A stretch of DNA of 64,000 nt, taken from Diatrype stigma (lineage: Eukaryota; Ascomycota; Sordariomycetes; Xylariales; Diatrypaceae). Where the stretch lies: NCBI GenBank assembly GCA_022225965.2, contig JAKJXP020000048.1, forward strand, positions 132,876 through 196,875. Direction: 5' to 3'. Every line of letters starts with the position of its first letter. Within the stretch, counting starts at the first letter, position 1. Position numbers and translations under genes: made by a program. Below the pieces are notes generated by a model. That model was not told the origin of the DNA. It saw only the letters and a program-made list of their open reading frames with translations, and made no database searches. Below, piece after piece: positions 1 to 11,162 of the stretch.

Positions 1-1396
1 GAGTCAGTTTCAGGCAGCTCTCGTCAGGCCAGCTATTCCTGTTCGAGCGCACGTCAGTCTGACGATGCAATACTAAATTCTTATTTGCTTGTCCCTCACG
101 TCTCGATCACCCCTGAAACGAGCGTAGTAGATGGTGGACAAGCAAGCATGTGGGTAGCTATTGAGCTATCCGGTCAACTATCCCGACCCTCTACATCTGA
201 TGATGTCTTTGACGCACCAGGCAGCAACAACCTGTTCATGCCGGCACACGCTAGCGGAGCTGGTCTCTCTCGATATGGATATCTTTACGATTTCAATATA
301 GACATTCTTCCAACTCCCCACAGCTCTATACTCGAAGTTATCGATTATGGTACATCCAGGTATGAAGTTTACATAGGTTCTCCAAGGCTCAAAACTGACG
401 CTCGTTGTTAGGATGTTACACCCCGGTTCCAGCATCCTCATACTAGCCAATATCCAGCTTGATGCTTCACAACTCCCTCAACCAGGTGGAAAGCGCAAAC
501 ACGAACCAGACGACCTATTTGCCGATCTTGAGTTTCAGCTAGGGAGTGTCAAAACAGAATACATAAAAGTTCGCCTAACTTATTGCCATTCTGGGTTTCC
601 AATGCTAGCGATTGGGTCGACTGTGAGTAGTGCCCCAGGGAGTCAGACTCGGCTAGAGACGACGGAAACGGGGGTTATCAAGAGACATACCCCCGTTTCC
701 ATTTGGTCGCCTGGCCCAGTGCCTGCTCCGAACGCACTTTTCCCAATCATTGCCTCTCACTGGGGTCCCGTCCGGGCCCACGATGTCATGAACAAGATCA
801 CGATGGTGCCCAGATCATCTAGTCCTCGTAAGCTCGCGAGAAGCAACAATAAAAGTATGATCTGTATCGGGAGGGGCGAAAGTAATCCCAAGACACCCGA
901 TACGGCAGCAAGGGCCCCAAGAGCACAGCAGCTACAAGTTCCACGACGCCAGGCTAGTTTAGGGAAACAGTTTCTGGCCCTTGATGACGACGGAGAAGAC
1001 CCAGCTAGAAAAATATGGACGGAGATGCGGCGCACATCATCAGGAAGGGATCCACCTCCATCGCTTCACGCAAACAAATCCCGGCGCGCGCCCGCCAATA
1101 GGTCGACGATTGCAGACACAACCATTCCAAGGAATGCAGTGGCGACGTTATCGCGCTCTCGAAACGAAGTCATCGAACGTCGGCGACAGCAGCTTAGAGA
1201 AACGGCATTGCGAAACAAGAGGTCTATCGGCGCGGACAGTCTGAGGAGTTTGGTCCCATCACTAGCTAATTTTCACCTGGACGGTCGTGATGAGGCTGAA
1301 AGTGACACTAGTGACAGGACGAAACAGGAGGTGCACGCACACCCCGTTCTACAGAAGCACAGCGAGGGACGTTGGAATTTCGGTAGCTGGTGGTAA
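1..1396 (+). CDS. 3' part of a fungal von Willebrand-like (vWA/Hint type) protein, 5' end outside the window
   Basis: The frame is open from base 1, so the gene begins upstream. One intron at 360-411 (52 bp, GTATGA donor, TTAG acceptor) removes an in-frame stop; coding is 1-359 joined to 412-1396, at least 447 residues. The first visible part (TPETSVVDGG, WVAIELSG, then SILEVI, GSSILILANI) looks beta-rich. The later part (RLETTETGVIKRH, FPIIASHWG, DPARKIWTEMRRTSSG, KRSIGADSLRSL) resembles, from memory, the region after the vWA domain in large Sordariomycete von Willebrand-domain proteins; the vWA domain itself would lie upstream. The tail is basic and low complexity and ends GSWW. The intron and frame are well supported; the family name is a moderate-confidence recollection. 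Confidence 0.5.
360..411 (+). other. spliceosomal intron in the von Willebrand-like gene
   Basis: 52 bp, starts GTATGA, ends GTTGTTAG, with a CTGAC-type branch site about 20 bases before the acceptor. Removing it joins the two open frames in phase 2. Confidence 0.75.
664..700. repeat. perfect 12-bp inverted repeat inside coding sequence
   Basis: GGAAACGGGGGT and its exact complement ACCCCCGTTTCC are separated by 13 bases. The hairpin lies within the second exon of the von Willebrand-like gene, in a stretch that also appears to be conserved protein. Confidence 0.8.
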
Positions 1397-1805
1397 AGGG
1401 GGTCGTTGCTATAGGGGCCTAAAGAACTCTAGGGCTGGGGTGTATTGGTTATGAGGGGTAAACTAGTAGAACAGATCACTACAGACAGTTTATACAGTAT
1501 AGGGGCACATATATGCTCCTTTCTGTTTGCAACGTTCAATGCACAATTGCATTAATCCAATATTGATGTCTATCTAATTCCGTGAAACTACCTTTCTTGT
1601 TCGTTATGGGTTTATCTATTTTGTCGATATACGTCGAGAATCTAATATATAATATCTATTTTTCTTTAGGTAAGCCCTTCAAATGCCAGAGATCGTCGAC
1701 CAAGAACCCCATCTTGGCCATGCAAATGCACCTGACTAACTTCCCTATGCATGCATCGCCCATAATCATCTTGACCATCAGCCAGTGACTATACATATCT
1801 CTTTT
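1397..1805. other. intergenic region, convergent gene ends
   Basis: Separates the 3' ends of the von Willebrand-like gene and ribokinase. It is moderately AT-rich; the short open frames look random and no RNA gene or repeat is seen. Confidence 0.6.
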
Positions 1806-2966
1806 CTAACCATCCAGCTCATCCCGCCACGGGATCGAGTCCTGCGCCCCGGGCCTCTCGACCGTCTTGGCAGCCGCGTGGTTCGCCTTGCGCACCGCGG
1901 CGCCGACGTCGAACGCCACCCCCCTCGAGGAAGCCAGCACGACCTCGAGCGCGTACACGCCGACGAATGTGTCGCCCGCCGCCGTCGTGTCGACCACCTT
2001 GGCCTTCTCCGCGGGCACCAGGCCTTTATCTACTTTTCCTCCTCCTCCTTCTCCTTTCCCATCGCCGGAAGCAGAGTTCATGTAATACACGCCCCGCCCG
2101 CCCAGCGTGATGACGACGGTGCGCACGCCACGCGCGACGAACCGGCGCGCGATGGCCTCGAGCCCGGCCTCGGTCTCGAGATCGGCCTCGGTCACGGCCG
2201 ACTCGCCATCGGAGGAGGACCCGAGGATCGCTGCCTCCGTCTCGTTGACCACCAGGTGCGCCAGCCCCGCGTACGCCTCGGGCGGCAGCGGCACCGCCGG
2301 CGCCGGGTTGAGCAGCACGGGGATGCCAGCCTCGCGGGCGGCGCGCAGAGCCCGCAGGACCGTCGGCACGGGGATCTCCAGCTGCATGATCAGCAGATCG
2401 GGGCGGTTATCGGGCGCGAACAGCTCCTGGGACAAGGACCACCCGTTTTCTCCGCCGTCTCCGCCGTCGTGGTCGAAGTGCTCGGGCTGCAGGAAGTGGT
2501 TGGCCTCGGGCGACAGGATGATGCGGTTCTGGCCCGTCGGCTCGTCGACCACGATGACGGCGATGCCGGTCTTCCAGCCGGCGGGCCGCCGCACCCCGGA
2601 CGTGTCGACCCCCTGCGAACGCAGGCTCGTCACCAGCAGGTCCCCGTACCCGTCCGTCCCGGACCCGGCGTCGCCCGCGCACCCCACCATGCGCACGTGC
2701 GCTGTCTCGTGGGCGGCGGCGTGGCGGTGCGTGCCGGCGTCGATGAACGTGCTGGTGCTGGTGGAAGGGGGGTGCCGCGGTCGCGAGAGCTTCGCGCACG
2801 CCACGGCTTGGTTCGCGCCCTTGCCGCCGGGGGTCACGGCGAACCGCGTCGACGTCATCGTCTCCCCCGGCAGCGGGTGGTGCGACACGTAGGACACCAG
2901 GTCGATGTTGAGGGAGCCCAGCACCGTGATGGTGGGGGTCTTCTTGTTGTCTGTGGCCGCCGCCAT
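1806..2966 (-). CDS. ribokinase (PfkB family carbohydrate kinase)
   Basis: Intronless, 386 residues, ATG at 2966. Ribokinase phosphorylates D-ribose to ribose 5-phosphate in the cytosol, feeding ribose into the pentose phosphate pathway. Visible family marks in order: the substrate-binding start VLGSLNIDLV (about 15-24), the GGKGANQA motif (47-54), LNPAPA (219-224), NETEA (241-245), and the C-terminal DTTAAGDTF motif (326-334) with the catalytic base Asp332. It is longer than a typical ribokinase (300-340 residues) because of a Ser/Thr/His-rich insert at about 61-90, directly after GGKGANQAVACAKL, and a Gly/Lys-rich loop near 300-315. Both are intact in frame and could be surface loops or an unspliced intron. 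The start gives a normal N terminus. It is divergent from the FAD monooxygenase, with a 1.6-kb shared upstream region. Confidence 0.93.
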   Translation of the reverse strand: MAAATDNKKTPTITVLGSLNIDLVSYVSHHPLPGETMTSTRFAVTPGGKGANQAVACAKLSRPRHPPSTSTSTFIDAGTHRHAAAHETAHVRMVGCAGDAGSGTDGYGDLLVTSLRSQGVDTSGVRRPAGWKTGIAVIVVDEPTGQNRIILSPEANHFLQPEHFDHDGGDGGENGWSLSQELFAPDNRPDLLIMQLEIPVPTVLRALRAAREAGIPVLLNPAPAVPLPPEAYAGLAHLVVNETEAAILGSSSDGESAVTEADLETEAGLEAIARRFVARGVRTVVITLGGRGVYYMNSASGDGKGEGGGGKVDKGLVPAEKAKVVDTTAAGDTFVGVYALEVVLASSRGVAFDVGAAVRKANHAAAKTVERPGAQDSIPWRDELDG

Positions 2967-4564
2967 GTTTGTTGGTTGGCTGATTCCCTCTCCAGCTTTG
3001 GTCGGCTTATATTTTGGTTCCGAGGATTTCTTCTGGTCGGATCGGTAAGTATCTAGGTACCGTGAAACTAGAACTATTGCTTGCTTGATTCAGCTTCACC
3101 TATAGTACAGGTATGAAGTTGTATTGCACCTGATTACGTAGTCATAGCACACGAGCCCCTAGGTACGTTTACTAGGCGATGATAGGCTGTGTTTGCGCCG
3201 CTTATACTGGGCCTGTGTCCTTGGACATAGCGCTGGTGACGGCGACCGTCGCACCGACCGCCGTCCTGGCCTACAACCTTGAAGTTCACATCCGGGATCG
3301 GACGTTCGTTGTTTACACTGCAGTCTGGACTCTGCAGCATCAACAAAATTCTATGGAAGACCCGAGATATCTTTGCCTTGCCTGCCTAGGTACCAGGTAA
3401 TGTAGGTGTAGTATAACCTAACACGAGAGCTACTTCGTGCATATATGCCCGCATATGTTGGCTCTAGGTAGTCTGTCTGCTACTATCGGCGGTTCGACTG
3501 CAACTGCAACTGCAACTGCGGACTTGTCGGGTTCGAGCCATGACTATCACAAACTGCGCCATTCCCGGCGGGTTGCCAAAATCGGGGGAACAGACCAAAC
3601 CGGCCAGACATTTCCACAGAGTGAGTACGTCATCGGATTTCTTCGGCTGTTGTACCATGCATGCCATGTGACATGCAAAAGAAAAGCTGCGGCTACTTAC
3701 GAAGTACTAGTTAAGTAAGTACAATACCAGACACTATCTACCTACCTAGGTACTCACAGAAGGCATTCCTGCATTCCTGCATTCACCCTGCCAGCCGGCC
3801 GGGGTAATATATATGTTCGTAGGTAGGTAGCTGGGAGGGACCTTACCAGGCGAGGCAGTTCAGATTGCTCGGTGATAGATAGGACTGTCCTGCGGCAAAA
3901 TAATCCCCCTCGCCCCCGGAATCGACAGATGGGCCCGATTTCTGTACGTGCTTCGTATGGGCGTTATACAATGCCGGCAGTGCTTCACTCGATGGCGTCG
4001 ATTAACCCCCTCATTAGCCGGGAAAACCTCCAGATGTCCTTAAAGGCAGATTACTATACCTAAGGTACTTAAGGTACCTAATTATTCCTGCCCCAGCCGT
4101 AACTTTCCCCACACTGCCGAAGGTGAAGGGGTTTGTCGGGTTCCCCCCTTTTTCCTTTGTGGCTCCCCGTCTGCCGACCAATAGATCTCGGAATCTGTGT
4201 ACCACCCATCCACGGCCCACGGCCCCCCTAACCTTGGTTGTTGCAGATTCTCGGCGATGTCTCTACGACTGGAGGTAAGAGTACGCATGTATCTAATTAA
4301 ATATTGGCCCGCGGGCCTTACTTTTTCCTGGCCCTGGCTGAGCCGTCCTTAAAACGAGCCGGGTTGGTTGTCTTGTTGTATGACGGGAAGCAAGGATAAT
4401 TAGCTTGTAATAAAGGAGAGGTAGAATCTTAGCCAAGTTAGTGTCACCTTTGCCAAACGCTTTTATAGTCGGTTCCGAGCGTCGTATCTGGATGTCGTCC
4501 TCTCCTGACACATGTGTACCTAGACAGGTATAACAGAACCTTTTTTGGCATCACCATCACTCGC
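2967..4564. other. 1.6-kb divergent intergenic region between ribokinase and FAD monooxygenase
   Basis: The upstream regions of both genes lie here. It carries several copies of a palindromic CCTAGGTACC/TACCTAGGTA-type motif (about 3052, 3384, 3739, 4064) and short CTACCTAC runs, common in promoters of some Sordariomycetes. The open frames present (up to 93 codons) show no protein-like features. Confidence 0.6.
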
Positions 4565-6369
4565 ATGCTGTCCAACGTCACGTCGTCGTCGAGTATGGCA
4601 GACGTAACAGATCTAACGGTATCCGTCATCGGCGCGGGTAAGTAAACCCTAGCGTGTCCTCTCATCCCATTCCTTTCCCAACCATAGACAAGGCTTCGGC
4701 TCTCTAGCCGGCCGGCGCAAAATTCCATGTAGCACAAGCCAATTGGGCTCTTCTCTTCTGTCTTTTTATTTGTTTGTTTCTCTTTTCCCCTTTCCTTCTC
4801 GTCCTCACTTCTTTTTATATTTCCCGCTAGTGATGTTAGAGCCAATGACTTAAAAATAACCTTTTTTCCCGCACAGGCATGGGCGGCCTCGCGGCGGCGC
4901 TCGCGTTCGCGCGCAAGGGCTTCCGGCGCGTCGACGTGTACGAGACGGCGTCGAACCTTGGGTTCGTCGGGGCGGGCATCCAGCTGGCGCCGAACCTGGT
5001 GCGCGTGCTGGACCGCTGGGGGTGCTGGACGGGGACCACGCTCGCCGCCGAGGCCACCGACGTCCGCTTCAGCAGCATCCGCGACGGCGCCTCGGGCCGC
5101 GAGCTCGCCAGCGTCCACATGCCCGACATCGCCGAGAAGTACGGCTACCCCCACTGCACGGGCCACCGCGCCTCCCTCGCCGGCGAGCTCTACGACGCCT
5201 GCAAGCGCGAGCAGGCCATCCACTTTCACTTCGCCACGGCGCTCGTCGACGTCGTGTCGTTTGGCGACGGCGACGGCGATAGTGGTAGTGGTCATGCTAA
5301 GAACAAAGTCGTGTTCCGCGTCCAGCGCCGCGGGGAGCCCGAGACGGCCGACATCGAGACGGACCTGCTGCTGGGCGCCGACGGCATCAAGTCGACGGTG
5401 CGGACGGCGCTGCTGCGGAACCTCGGCGGCAGCAACGGGGACGGGGTCGCGGCCGAGGTGGAGGACACGGGGCAGGCGGCGTACCGGATCATGCTGACGC
5501 GGGAGCAGATGGCGGGGGACGCGGAGCTGCTGGAGCTGCTGGACGCGGACGGGGCGGTGCGGTGGATCGGGGAGAAGCGGCACATCATCGCGTACCCGAT
5601 CGGGGGCAAGTCCATCTACAACCTGTCGACGTGCCAGCCCGACGTGAACTTCGCGGCGGCGCCGACGGCCACCTACACCACGCGCGGCAGCAAGGAGGCC
5701 ATGCTGCGCGTCTACGAGGACTTCTGCCCCCTCGTCCAGCGCATGCTGCGCCTCGTCCCCGAGGGCGAGGTCTGCGAGTGGCGCCTGCGCTCCCACAAGG
5801 TCCTGCCCGCCTGGTCGCGCGGCGCCGTCGCCCTCCTCGGCGACGCCTGCCACCCCACCCTGCCCCACCTGAGCCAGGGCGCCGCCATGGCCATCGAGGA
5901 CGCCGCCGTCGTGGCCGAGGTGATCTCCCGGGCCGGGGCCGTGGCCGTGACGCAGGGAGGAGGAGGCGGTGAACACGACTACCACGAGAACATCGCCAAG
6001 GCCCTCCGGATCTACGAGCTGCTGCGAAAGGACCGCACCGCCACCCTCGTCGACATGGCCTACACGTCCGGGCTGGCGCTGCACCTGGGCGAGGGCGAGG
6101 CCAAGAAGGCCCGCGACCGCCAGTTCGCCGAGGCGGCACGCAAGCGCGGCGGGCCCGTCCCCGATAAGTGGGCTAGTCCCGACGTCCAGGCCTGGATCTA
6201 CTCGTACGACTGCGTCAAGGACGCGCAGGAGAAGTTCGACGAGCTCTTCGCCGAGCTCGATGGGGGCGGGAAGGAGGGGGAGGTCCCGAATACGAATGGG
6301 GGCGACCGTGTGTTGGATGGACAACCGCAGCATGAGCATGTGAATGGGGTCGTCTCTACTGCTGCTTGA
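4565..6369 (+). CDS. FAD-dependent aromatic monooxygenase, salicylate-hydroxylase-like
   Basis: Two exons, 4565-4637 and 4877-6369, giving 521 residues; the intron is long (239 bp) but has clean GTAAGT and CACAG ends and restores the Rossmann motif across the junction. Group A flavoprotein monooxygenases use NADPH and O2 to hydroxylate aromatic acids such as salicylate. Visible: GAGMGG dinucleotide-binding motif (23-28), GHR with Arg near 123, GADGIKSTVR (DG motif, 191-200), and the GDACHPTLPHLSQGAAMAIEDA FAD-ribityl motif (346 onward). The C terminus is Gly/Glu-rich and variable. A second in-frame ATG at 4595 is an alternative start (511 residues). Transcribed away from ribokinase. The exact aromatic substrate cannot be read from the sequence; family assignment is secure. 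Confidence 0.92.
4638..4876 (+). other. 239-bp intron in the FAD monooxygenase gene
   Basis: Donor GTAAGTAA and acceptor CCCGCACAG. Removing it joins VIGAG to MGGLAAA, completing the GxGxxG motif. It is unusually long for this window (other introns about 47-107 bp). Confidence 0.85.
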
Positions 6370-7249
6370 GAAAGTGGGATGGCAGGTATCTATCTACAGT
6401 GTCAATTCATATATATACCTACCTATATATACACGCAACGTACCTACCTACCTACATGTATTCACGATTTTCTTAGTGGATTGATAGGGTTGTTCATGCC
6501 ACGTTCTGCGAGAATCTAGTGTTTGATATCAACGATGAGAATGAGAATGCTCTTGCAGGACGGAGATCGTTTCTAATTGTCTATGACTGTTGTGATTTGA
6601 GTGACTGGCTAGGTACCTAACCTACCAGCCAGTTGCCCAATTGGCTGATCAAGTCCCAGCCCGTCTGGATTAAGCAATAGAAACAAGAGAAGACAGTAGT
6701 GGCAAAGGTAAAAGCAAAGCAAGTAAAGCCAGCAAGTGATATCCCTTCATCCGTTGTACTCCATATGATACAACCCGGTATGAAAAGTCCAAACGCCAAA
6801 TCCAATTGAGGATATCAATGCACCCAAACCCCTTTCCTCGGCATCTCCCACGTAATGGAAGTCTGCAATGCCTCGCTCCGCTGCGCTCCCCTCTGCCCCC
6901 CTTTTGCGCGTCGCAGTTCGTTCTGATCATCTCGAGCCGTCTGTTCTGTTTCGTTTCGAATGGGCGGTTTGCGCAATCGTCGCACGTATGTATGATATAC
7001 TCGCTCGCGAACTGCATTGTTCCCGCAAGTTGTTCCGGCTCATATGCGTAAGTGATTCGGCGTGTAGGTGTGTAGGTGTATAGGTAAGGTATCCAGCAAA
7101 TCCATGCACGCATGCACTCATTCGTTTCTGTCTCTCTCCCTATCCCACCTCGTACTCCTTTCATTCACACACGCATGCGCGCGCATACGACCACGGCATT
7201 TCATTGCCCCTGTCCTCCTTTCCCACCCATATCATCGTAGTCGTCTCGA
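6370..7249. other. intergenic region, convergent gene ends
   Basis: 880 bases between the 3' ends of the FAD monooxygenase and the CYSTM protein. It holds CTACCTAC tracts near 6410-6460 and a palindromic CTAGGTACC copy near 6608. No convincing gene is seen; open frames on both strands lack domain features. Confidence 0.55.
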
Positions 7250-7606
7250 CTAGAACAGGCAGTCCAGACAGCAGCAGCAAGCCACGGCGCCGAGAAGCGC
7301 GCCCAGACACCCGTCCGACCCGCTGCGCTGCGGCTGCTGCGGCGGCGGGTAGCCCTGCTGGTAGCCCGGGTACGGCTGTTGTTGCGGTGGGTAGTAGCCG
7401 CCCTGCTGCGGCGGAGGGTAGCCGCCCGGCTGCTGCGGAGGGGGGTAGCCGCCCGGCTGCTGGCCAGGGTACTGGTAGTTCATGTTCGGGTTCGGCTGGT
7501 AGTAGGCCTGCTGCTGCTGTTGCGGAGGATAGCCGCCTTGGTAGGCGGGTTGGGGCTCTTGCGGACCGCCGCTGTAGGCCGGGGGTTGGTCGTATTTGTT
7601 GGCCAT
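7250..7606 (-). CDS. Pro/Gln/Tyr-rich small protein with C-terminal CYSTM-like cysteine tail
   Basis: 118 residues, ATG at 7606 (the open frame extends upstream only through a [14 protein letters not shown] is the natural start). The body is repeats of GGYPPPQQ and GGYYPPQQ type, disordered and hydrophilic. The last 20 or so residues ([19 protein letters not shown]) form a short hydrophobic, cysteine-dense segment like the CYSTM module, which in known proteins associates with membranes and stress responses. In fungi such proteins are small, abundant and often palmitoylated; that localisation is inferred from the family. No intron is needed. A tandem repeat lies in the upstream region at 7691-7730. 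Confidence 0.8.
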   Translation of the reverse strand: MANKYDQPPAYSGGPQEPQPAYQGGYPPQQQQQAYYQPNPNMNYQYPGQQPGGYPPPQQPGGYPPPQQGGYYPPQQQPYPGYQQGYPPPQQPQRSGSDGCLGALLGAVACCCCLDCLF

Positions 7607-7690
7607 CTTGTTCTTGTTTGGTTTGGCTTTGTTTGGGTGGATTGGTTGGTGTCGTCTCGTAAAGGGATGAGAAAGATGACGATGATGCAA

Positions 7691-7730
7691 TGCGGTGCGA
7701 TGCGGTGCGATGCGGTGCGATGCGACGCGA
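7691..7730. repeat. 10-bp tandem repeat upstream of the CYSTM gene
   Basis: Three exact copies of TGCGGTGCGA followed by a variant TGCGACGCGA, 85-125 bases before the ATG, probably in the 5' UTR or core promoter. Confidence 0.85.
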
Positions 7731-8370
7731 TACGATAGATAGCGTAGGTTAGGTTTCTAGGATGATGTCGTTGAAGAGAGGGATGGAGTCGATGGAAGAG
7801 GCTACGAAGGTGCTGCAGGTGATGAAGAGTTTAAAGTTTTTCGGACCGTCCGGGCTTTTCTGTCATGACCTCGGGAACGGCTGCACTTGAGGTGTGGCGG
7901 AGTTAATGAAAGACGCGTGGGTGTGTGTCACCGTGTCACTTGAGAGCCGACGGGATACCGCAAGTACCTGTAGTTAGTCGTGTGACTTTCCGAAGTAGGC
8001 ATGCATCCCTATATTGTAGGTACTTATATTAGAGATCTCTTATATTAAGTCACTTGGCAAGGGGCCAATAGCAATACTATTTGCTTTCGTATATTTTTCG
8101 AACGATATTAGAAATACTGGAGCTACGCAACTAGAGCCTGTCATCGTCATCTATGGCGAGTACTTCAAGAAATATCGAAGGATTTAAACAAGTACTGATT
8201 CAATGATGGATCTGTTGTAAACCCAGACAAACATCAGCACAAGCTCTCGCAAGCTATGCCCGTATACGTGGTAAGTACATGCACGAACTCCTCAAACCAA
8301 GCCTCAGACATGATGTGTCACAGACTCACAGGAGACAACGCTACTAGCCCAGGTCGTTCCCCTTGAAATA

Positions 8371-8409
8371 CCTCCTGCATATATATATATATATAATACA
8401 TGCAGGAGG
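8371..8409. repeat. inverted repeat with 10-bp arms around an AT-rich core
   Basis: CCTCCTGCAT and ATGCAGGAGG flank 19 bases of alternating A/T, forming a potential cruciform in the intergenic region. Confidence 0.8.
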
Positions 8410-8773
8410 CAAGAAGTACGAAGAAGCCCGATGAGTGCCGCTACTTATCAATGAATGGCGAATGGCGCCGAACGGATACGGCGGCAGCGAGGGTGTTGGG
8501 TAACTACATTTAAGTACATACACACGTACTCCGTACAGTTATGTATTGTACTTTTTACGATGTGGTGAGAATGGCTGTGGCTGTGGCTGTGTTGTAGAAC
8601 CGAGCACAATAGTGGAGAGGATAGTTATACGGAGTACTACATAGTAATCTGAACACCTAAAACGAAAAGCTATTCGAAAGTCTCACATAGCAAAGGCGAT
8701 CGAGAAGGCGATCTTATACCTAAGCTGCTAGCTAAGTAGGGGGTTGTTGAGCGGGAAGGTCAAGTCTATAGTG

Positions 8774-8806
8774 GTATGTATGTATGTATGTATGTATGTA
8801 TGTATA
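8774..8806. repeat. GTAT microsatellite
   Basis: About eight consecutive GTAT units, roughly 190 bases upstream of the transcription-factor start codon. Confidence 0.9.
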
Positions 8807-8995
8807 TAGTTAGCTGTAAGTAGTCGTAGCGGCGAAACGTCCGCAACGTCCGCAAGTCCCGTCTCACCCCCTGAACTCGGCGCTGTCTCCTTGCTTCGGA
8901 CCCGGCCCAAAACGGATTTTATTTCATTCTTATCTTTTTAACCCGCTCTTATTGGCGGTCTACTATGCAGCCAACATCATACCTAGGTACCTACC

Positions 8996-10878
8996 ATGCT
9001 GACGCGAAGCAACCGAGGACGAAAGACCAAGTCGAAGTTGGGCTGCCGCACATGCAAGTGAGTTAGTCACCCTTCACCCGATTATACCATTCCTACTACC
9101 CCTAGGCTTCCACGAGAAATTTTTGGTACCTACTGTTGCTCACAATCGTCGGAAGAATCCGCAAAGTCAAATGCGACGAGGGCCGGCCCGCCTGTCACCG
9201 GTGTGTTTCAACCGGCCGGGTGTGTGATGGCTACGGCGTATGGGGCGGGGGCGGAAACGGCTACGGGACCTCGAGCCGCTGGACCGCCGCCGCTGAGCAC
9301 GGAACATCACCCGCAGGCAATTCTTCGTCGTTGAGGCCCCGCCCGACTGCATCGGTTTGTACCTCCATTGGTTCTGCCATTGGCATCACAAGCTCGGAGG
9401 AAAACGCCTCCTTCGAGTGGTTCGTCGTGCGGGCTATCAAGAAGCTGCCCGGCAGCTTCGGCTCGGCCTTCTGGGACACCCTAATATTCCAGGCCGTCGC
9501 CAGCGAGCGGGCCGTCCTTCACGCCGTGCTGGCCCTGAGCTCCACGCACCAGAGAGCAGCCTTGGATGGCGTGGTCGCGGGAACCCCCACCCCCCTGGAT
9601 GCGTACGAGCGCTTCACCCTGCGGCAGTACAGCAAGTCCATCCGCCACCTCCAGCCGCATTTAGAGGCCGCCCGGGGCGACAGGGCCGCCATCCGCGTCA
9701 TGCTCGTCGCTTGCGCGGTCTTCACCAGCCTGGAGTCGCTCCGCGGATGCTATGCCAGCGGGTGTGTCCACCTGCGCAGCGGATTGCAGCTGCTCCGGGA
9801 GTATCTAGCTTCTTCCTCCTCCTCGACCACCGCCTCCCTCGAAGATGGCGCTTTGGGTTTGGGTCTCGAGAGGCGGTCTCGCGATCCTACGGATGACGGC
9901 ATTGCCGGCGTCTTCGCTAGGCTCTACGTGCAGGCGAAGCTTCTCGGACAGGGCTTCCGAGATCTCCAGCCGATCCCGAATACCCTTGTTCCCCGACACA
10001 TCCCTATGCGATTTGCGTCCTTCCGCGAAGCAAGGCTGTTCTTGGATCATCTTCTGAGTAGCGTAATCTGCCTGACCGAGAAGTGCCAAGAGATTCCTGT
10101 AGCAGAGGTAAACGCATCAACCGAGCTGCTCAGCGAGCAGTGGTGCCTCAAATCTCGACTGACAAAGTGGTATGCCGTGCTCAGAGCGTCCGTCGTCAGC
10201 TTACAAGAAGGCGGAGCTCCGCTCGACACGTGGTCCCATAGGTTGCTTCGACTCTACTACAAAATGACGTATATCATGGTCGAGACCTGTCTCGGGTCAT
10301 CGTCCGAATCCGCCTACGATCCGCATACGGATCTCTTCGCCGCGCTCCTGGCCCACTCGACAGAGACGTGGGAGTTGTTCACGAGCGGCGACACGGAGGC
10401 GCTGCTGGGCCACCAGAACGAGGCTTTCAAGTGCAGCCTGGACCTAGGCGGGAGCCCGCCCCTGTACTACACGGCGCTGAAGTGCCGGGTGCGTCGCATC
10501 CGGCTGCACGCCGCCAGACTGATCGACGCCATCGCACACAAGGCAGGCTTCTGGGACACGACGCTGACCGCCGCCGTGGCGCGGAAGGTAATCGAGATCG
10601 AGGAAGGGGATTTCTATGCCAGTTCCGAGCGGCGGGTATTGATAGATGATGACTTTCCCCTGAGCAGCGTCCCCGAGGACCAGGACCTGTCGCTCCTCCC
10701 TGTGCTGCCAGAATCCCGTCGGGTGCAGAATGTTCGCGTGGTCCTGCCGGGTGACCCTGCGGGTGTACTCACTCTGAGCTGCACGAGGAAACCTCCAGGT
10801 GGGAGTCATGCCCAGGAGACCATCGTAAAGGAATACAACTTGGTATCCCAGAGCTGGAGAGCCTGCACTGTAAGATGA
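8996..10878 (+). CDS. Zn2Cys6 fungal transcription factor (Fungal_trans_2-like)
   Basis: Two exons, 8996-9057 and 9156-10878, 594 residues; the intron (98 bp) interrupts the zinc cluster, a common position in this family. The zinc cluster is complete: C17-x2-C20-x6-C27-x6-C34-x2-C37-x6-C44, preceded by a basic stretch RGRKTKSK. It would bind DNA in the nucleus. From about residue 110 the sequence (FEWFVVRAIKKLPGSF, LIFQAVASERAVLHAVLALS) is typical of the fungal-specific regulatory domain of the Fungal_trans_2 type. The 15-residue Ser/Thr patch near 240 is low complexity. A TACCTAGGTACC palindrome directly abuts the ATG. The ATG at 8965 is in another frame. The target pathway is unknown; the closest candidates are the flanking CYSTM and SDR genes. 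Confidence 0.92.
9058..9155 (+). other. intron within the zinc-cluster codons
   Basis: 98 bp, GTGAGT donor, GGAAG acceptor, TGCTCAC near the branch position; splicing gives C-R-T-C-K-I-R-K-V-K-C in frame. Confidence 0.8.
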
Positions 10879-11046
10879 AGAAGATACGAATAACGATATA
10901 TCAAGATACCACGATAACTTGAAGATATACCTAGCATATAAACATTCATAATTGCATTTAAATCTAGCTAGACACGGTGTATGAGCATGGATGGTATTGC
11001 GAGCACCACGCATCTGGGAATGTGGATGCCCAAGGGGGTGTAGGGG

Positions 11047-11088
11047 GTATAGGAGATATAGCAGATATAGGAGATATAGGGGATATAT
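11047..11088. repeat. short GGAGATATA-type tandem repeat
   Basis: About four imperfect copies of a 10-base unit in the 284-bp gap between the convergent transcription factor and SDR genes. Confidence 0.7.
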
Positions 11089-11162
11089 GCCGCGAGGCGT
11101 AACGGAGACTTGCAGAAGGACCTTATCACTCAAATACTCGCAGCATCAGTTTCAAATCACAA

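Larger units (their letters stand above)
7607..8995. other. 1.4-kb divergent intergenic region
   Basis: The upstream regions of the CYSTM gene (-) and the transcription factor (+) lie here. It contains a tandem repeat (7691-7730), an inverted repeat around an AT core (8371-8409), TACTCCGTA-like motifs near 8528 and 8630, a GTAT microsatellite (8774-8806) and a TACCTAGGTACC palindrome directly before the factor's ATG. No gene is seen. Confidence 0.6.

Noticed and set aside
1785..3056. 423-codon open frame on the plus strand over ribokinase
   Set aside because: Antisense to a complete ribokinase; Arg/His/Gly-rich composition from GC bias only.
4444..6339. 631-codon open frame on the minus strand
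   Set aside because: It is the shadow of the FAD monooxygenase on the other strand; the reading is Arg/Ala/Val-rich without motifs, while the + strand has all FAD motifs.
6670..7164. 164-codon open frame on the minus strand
   Set aside because: Low-complexity, no motif, lies in a 3' intergenic region; not supported.
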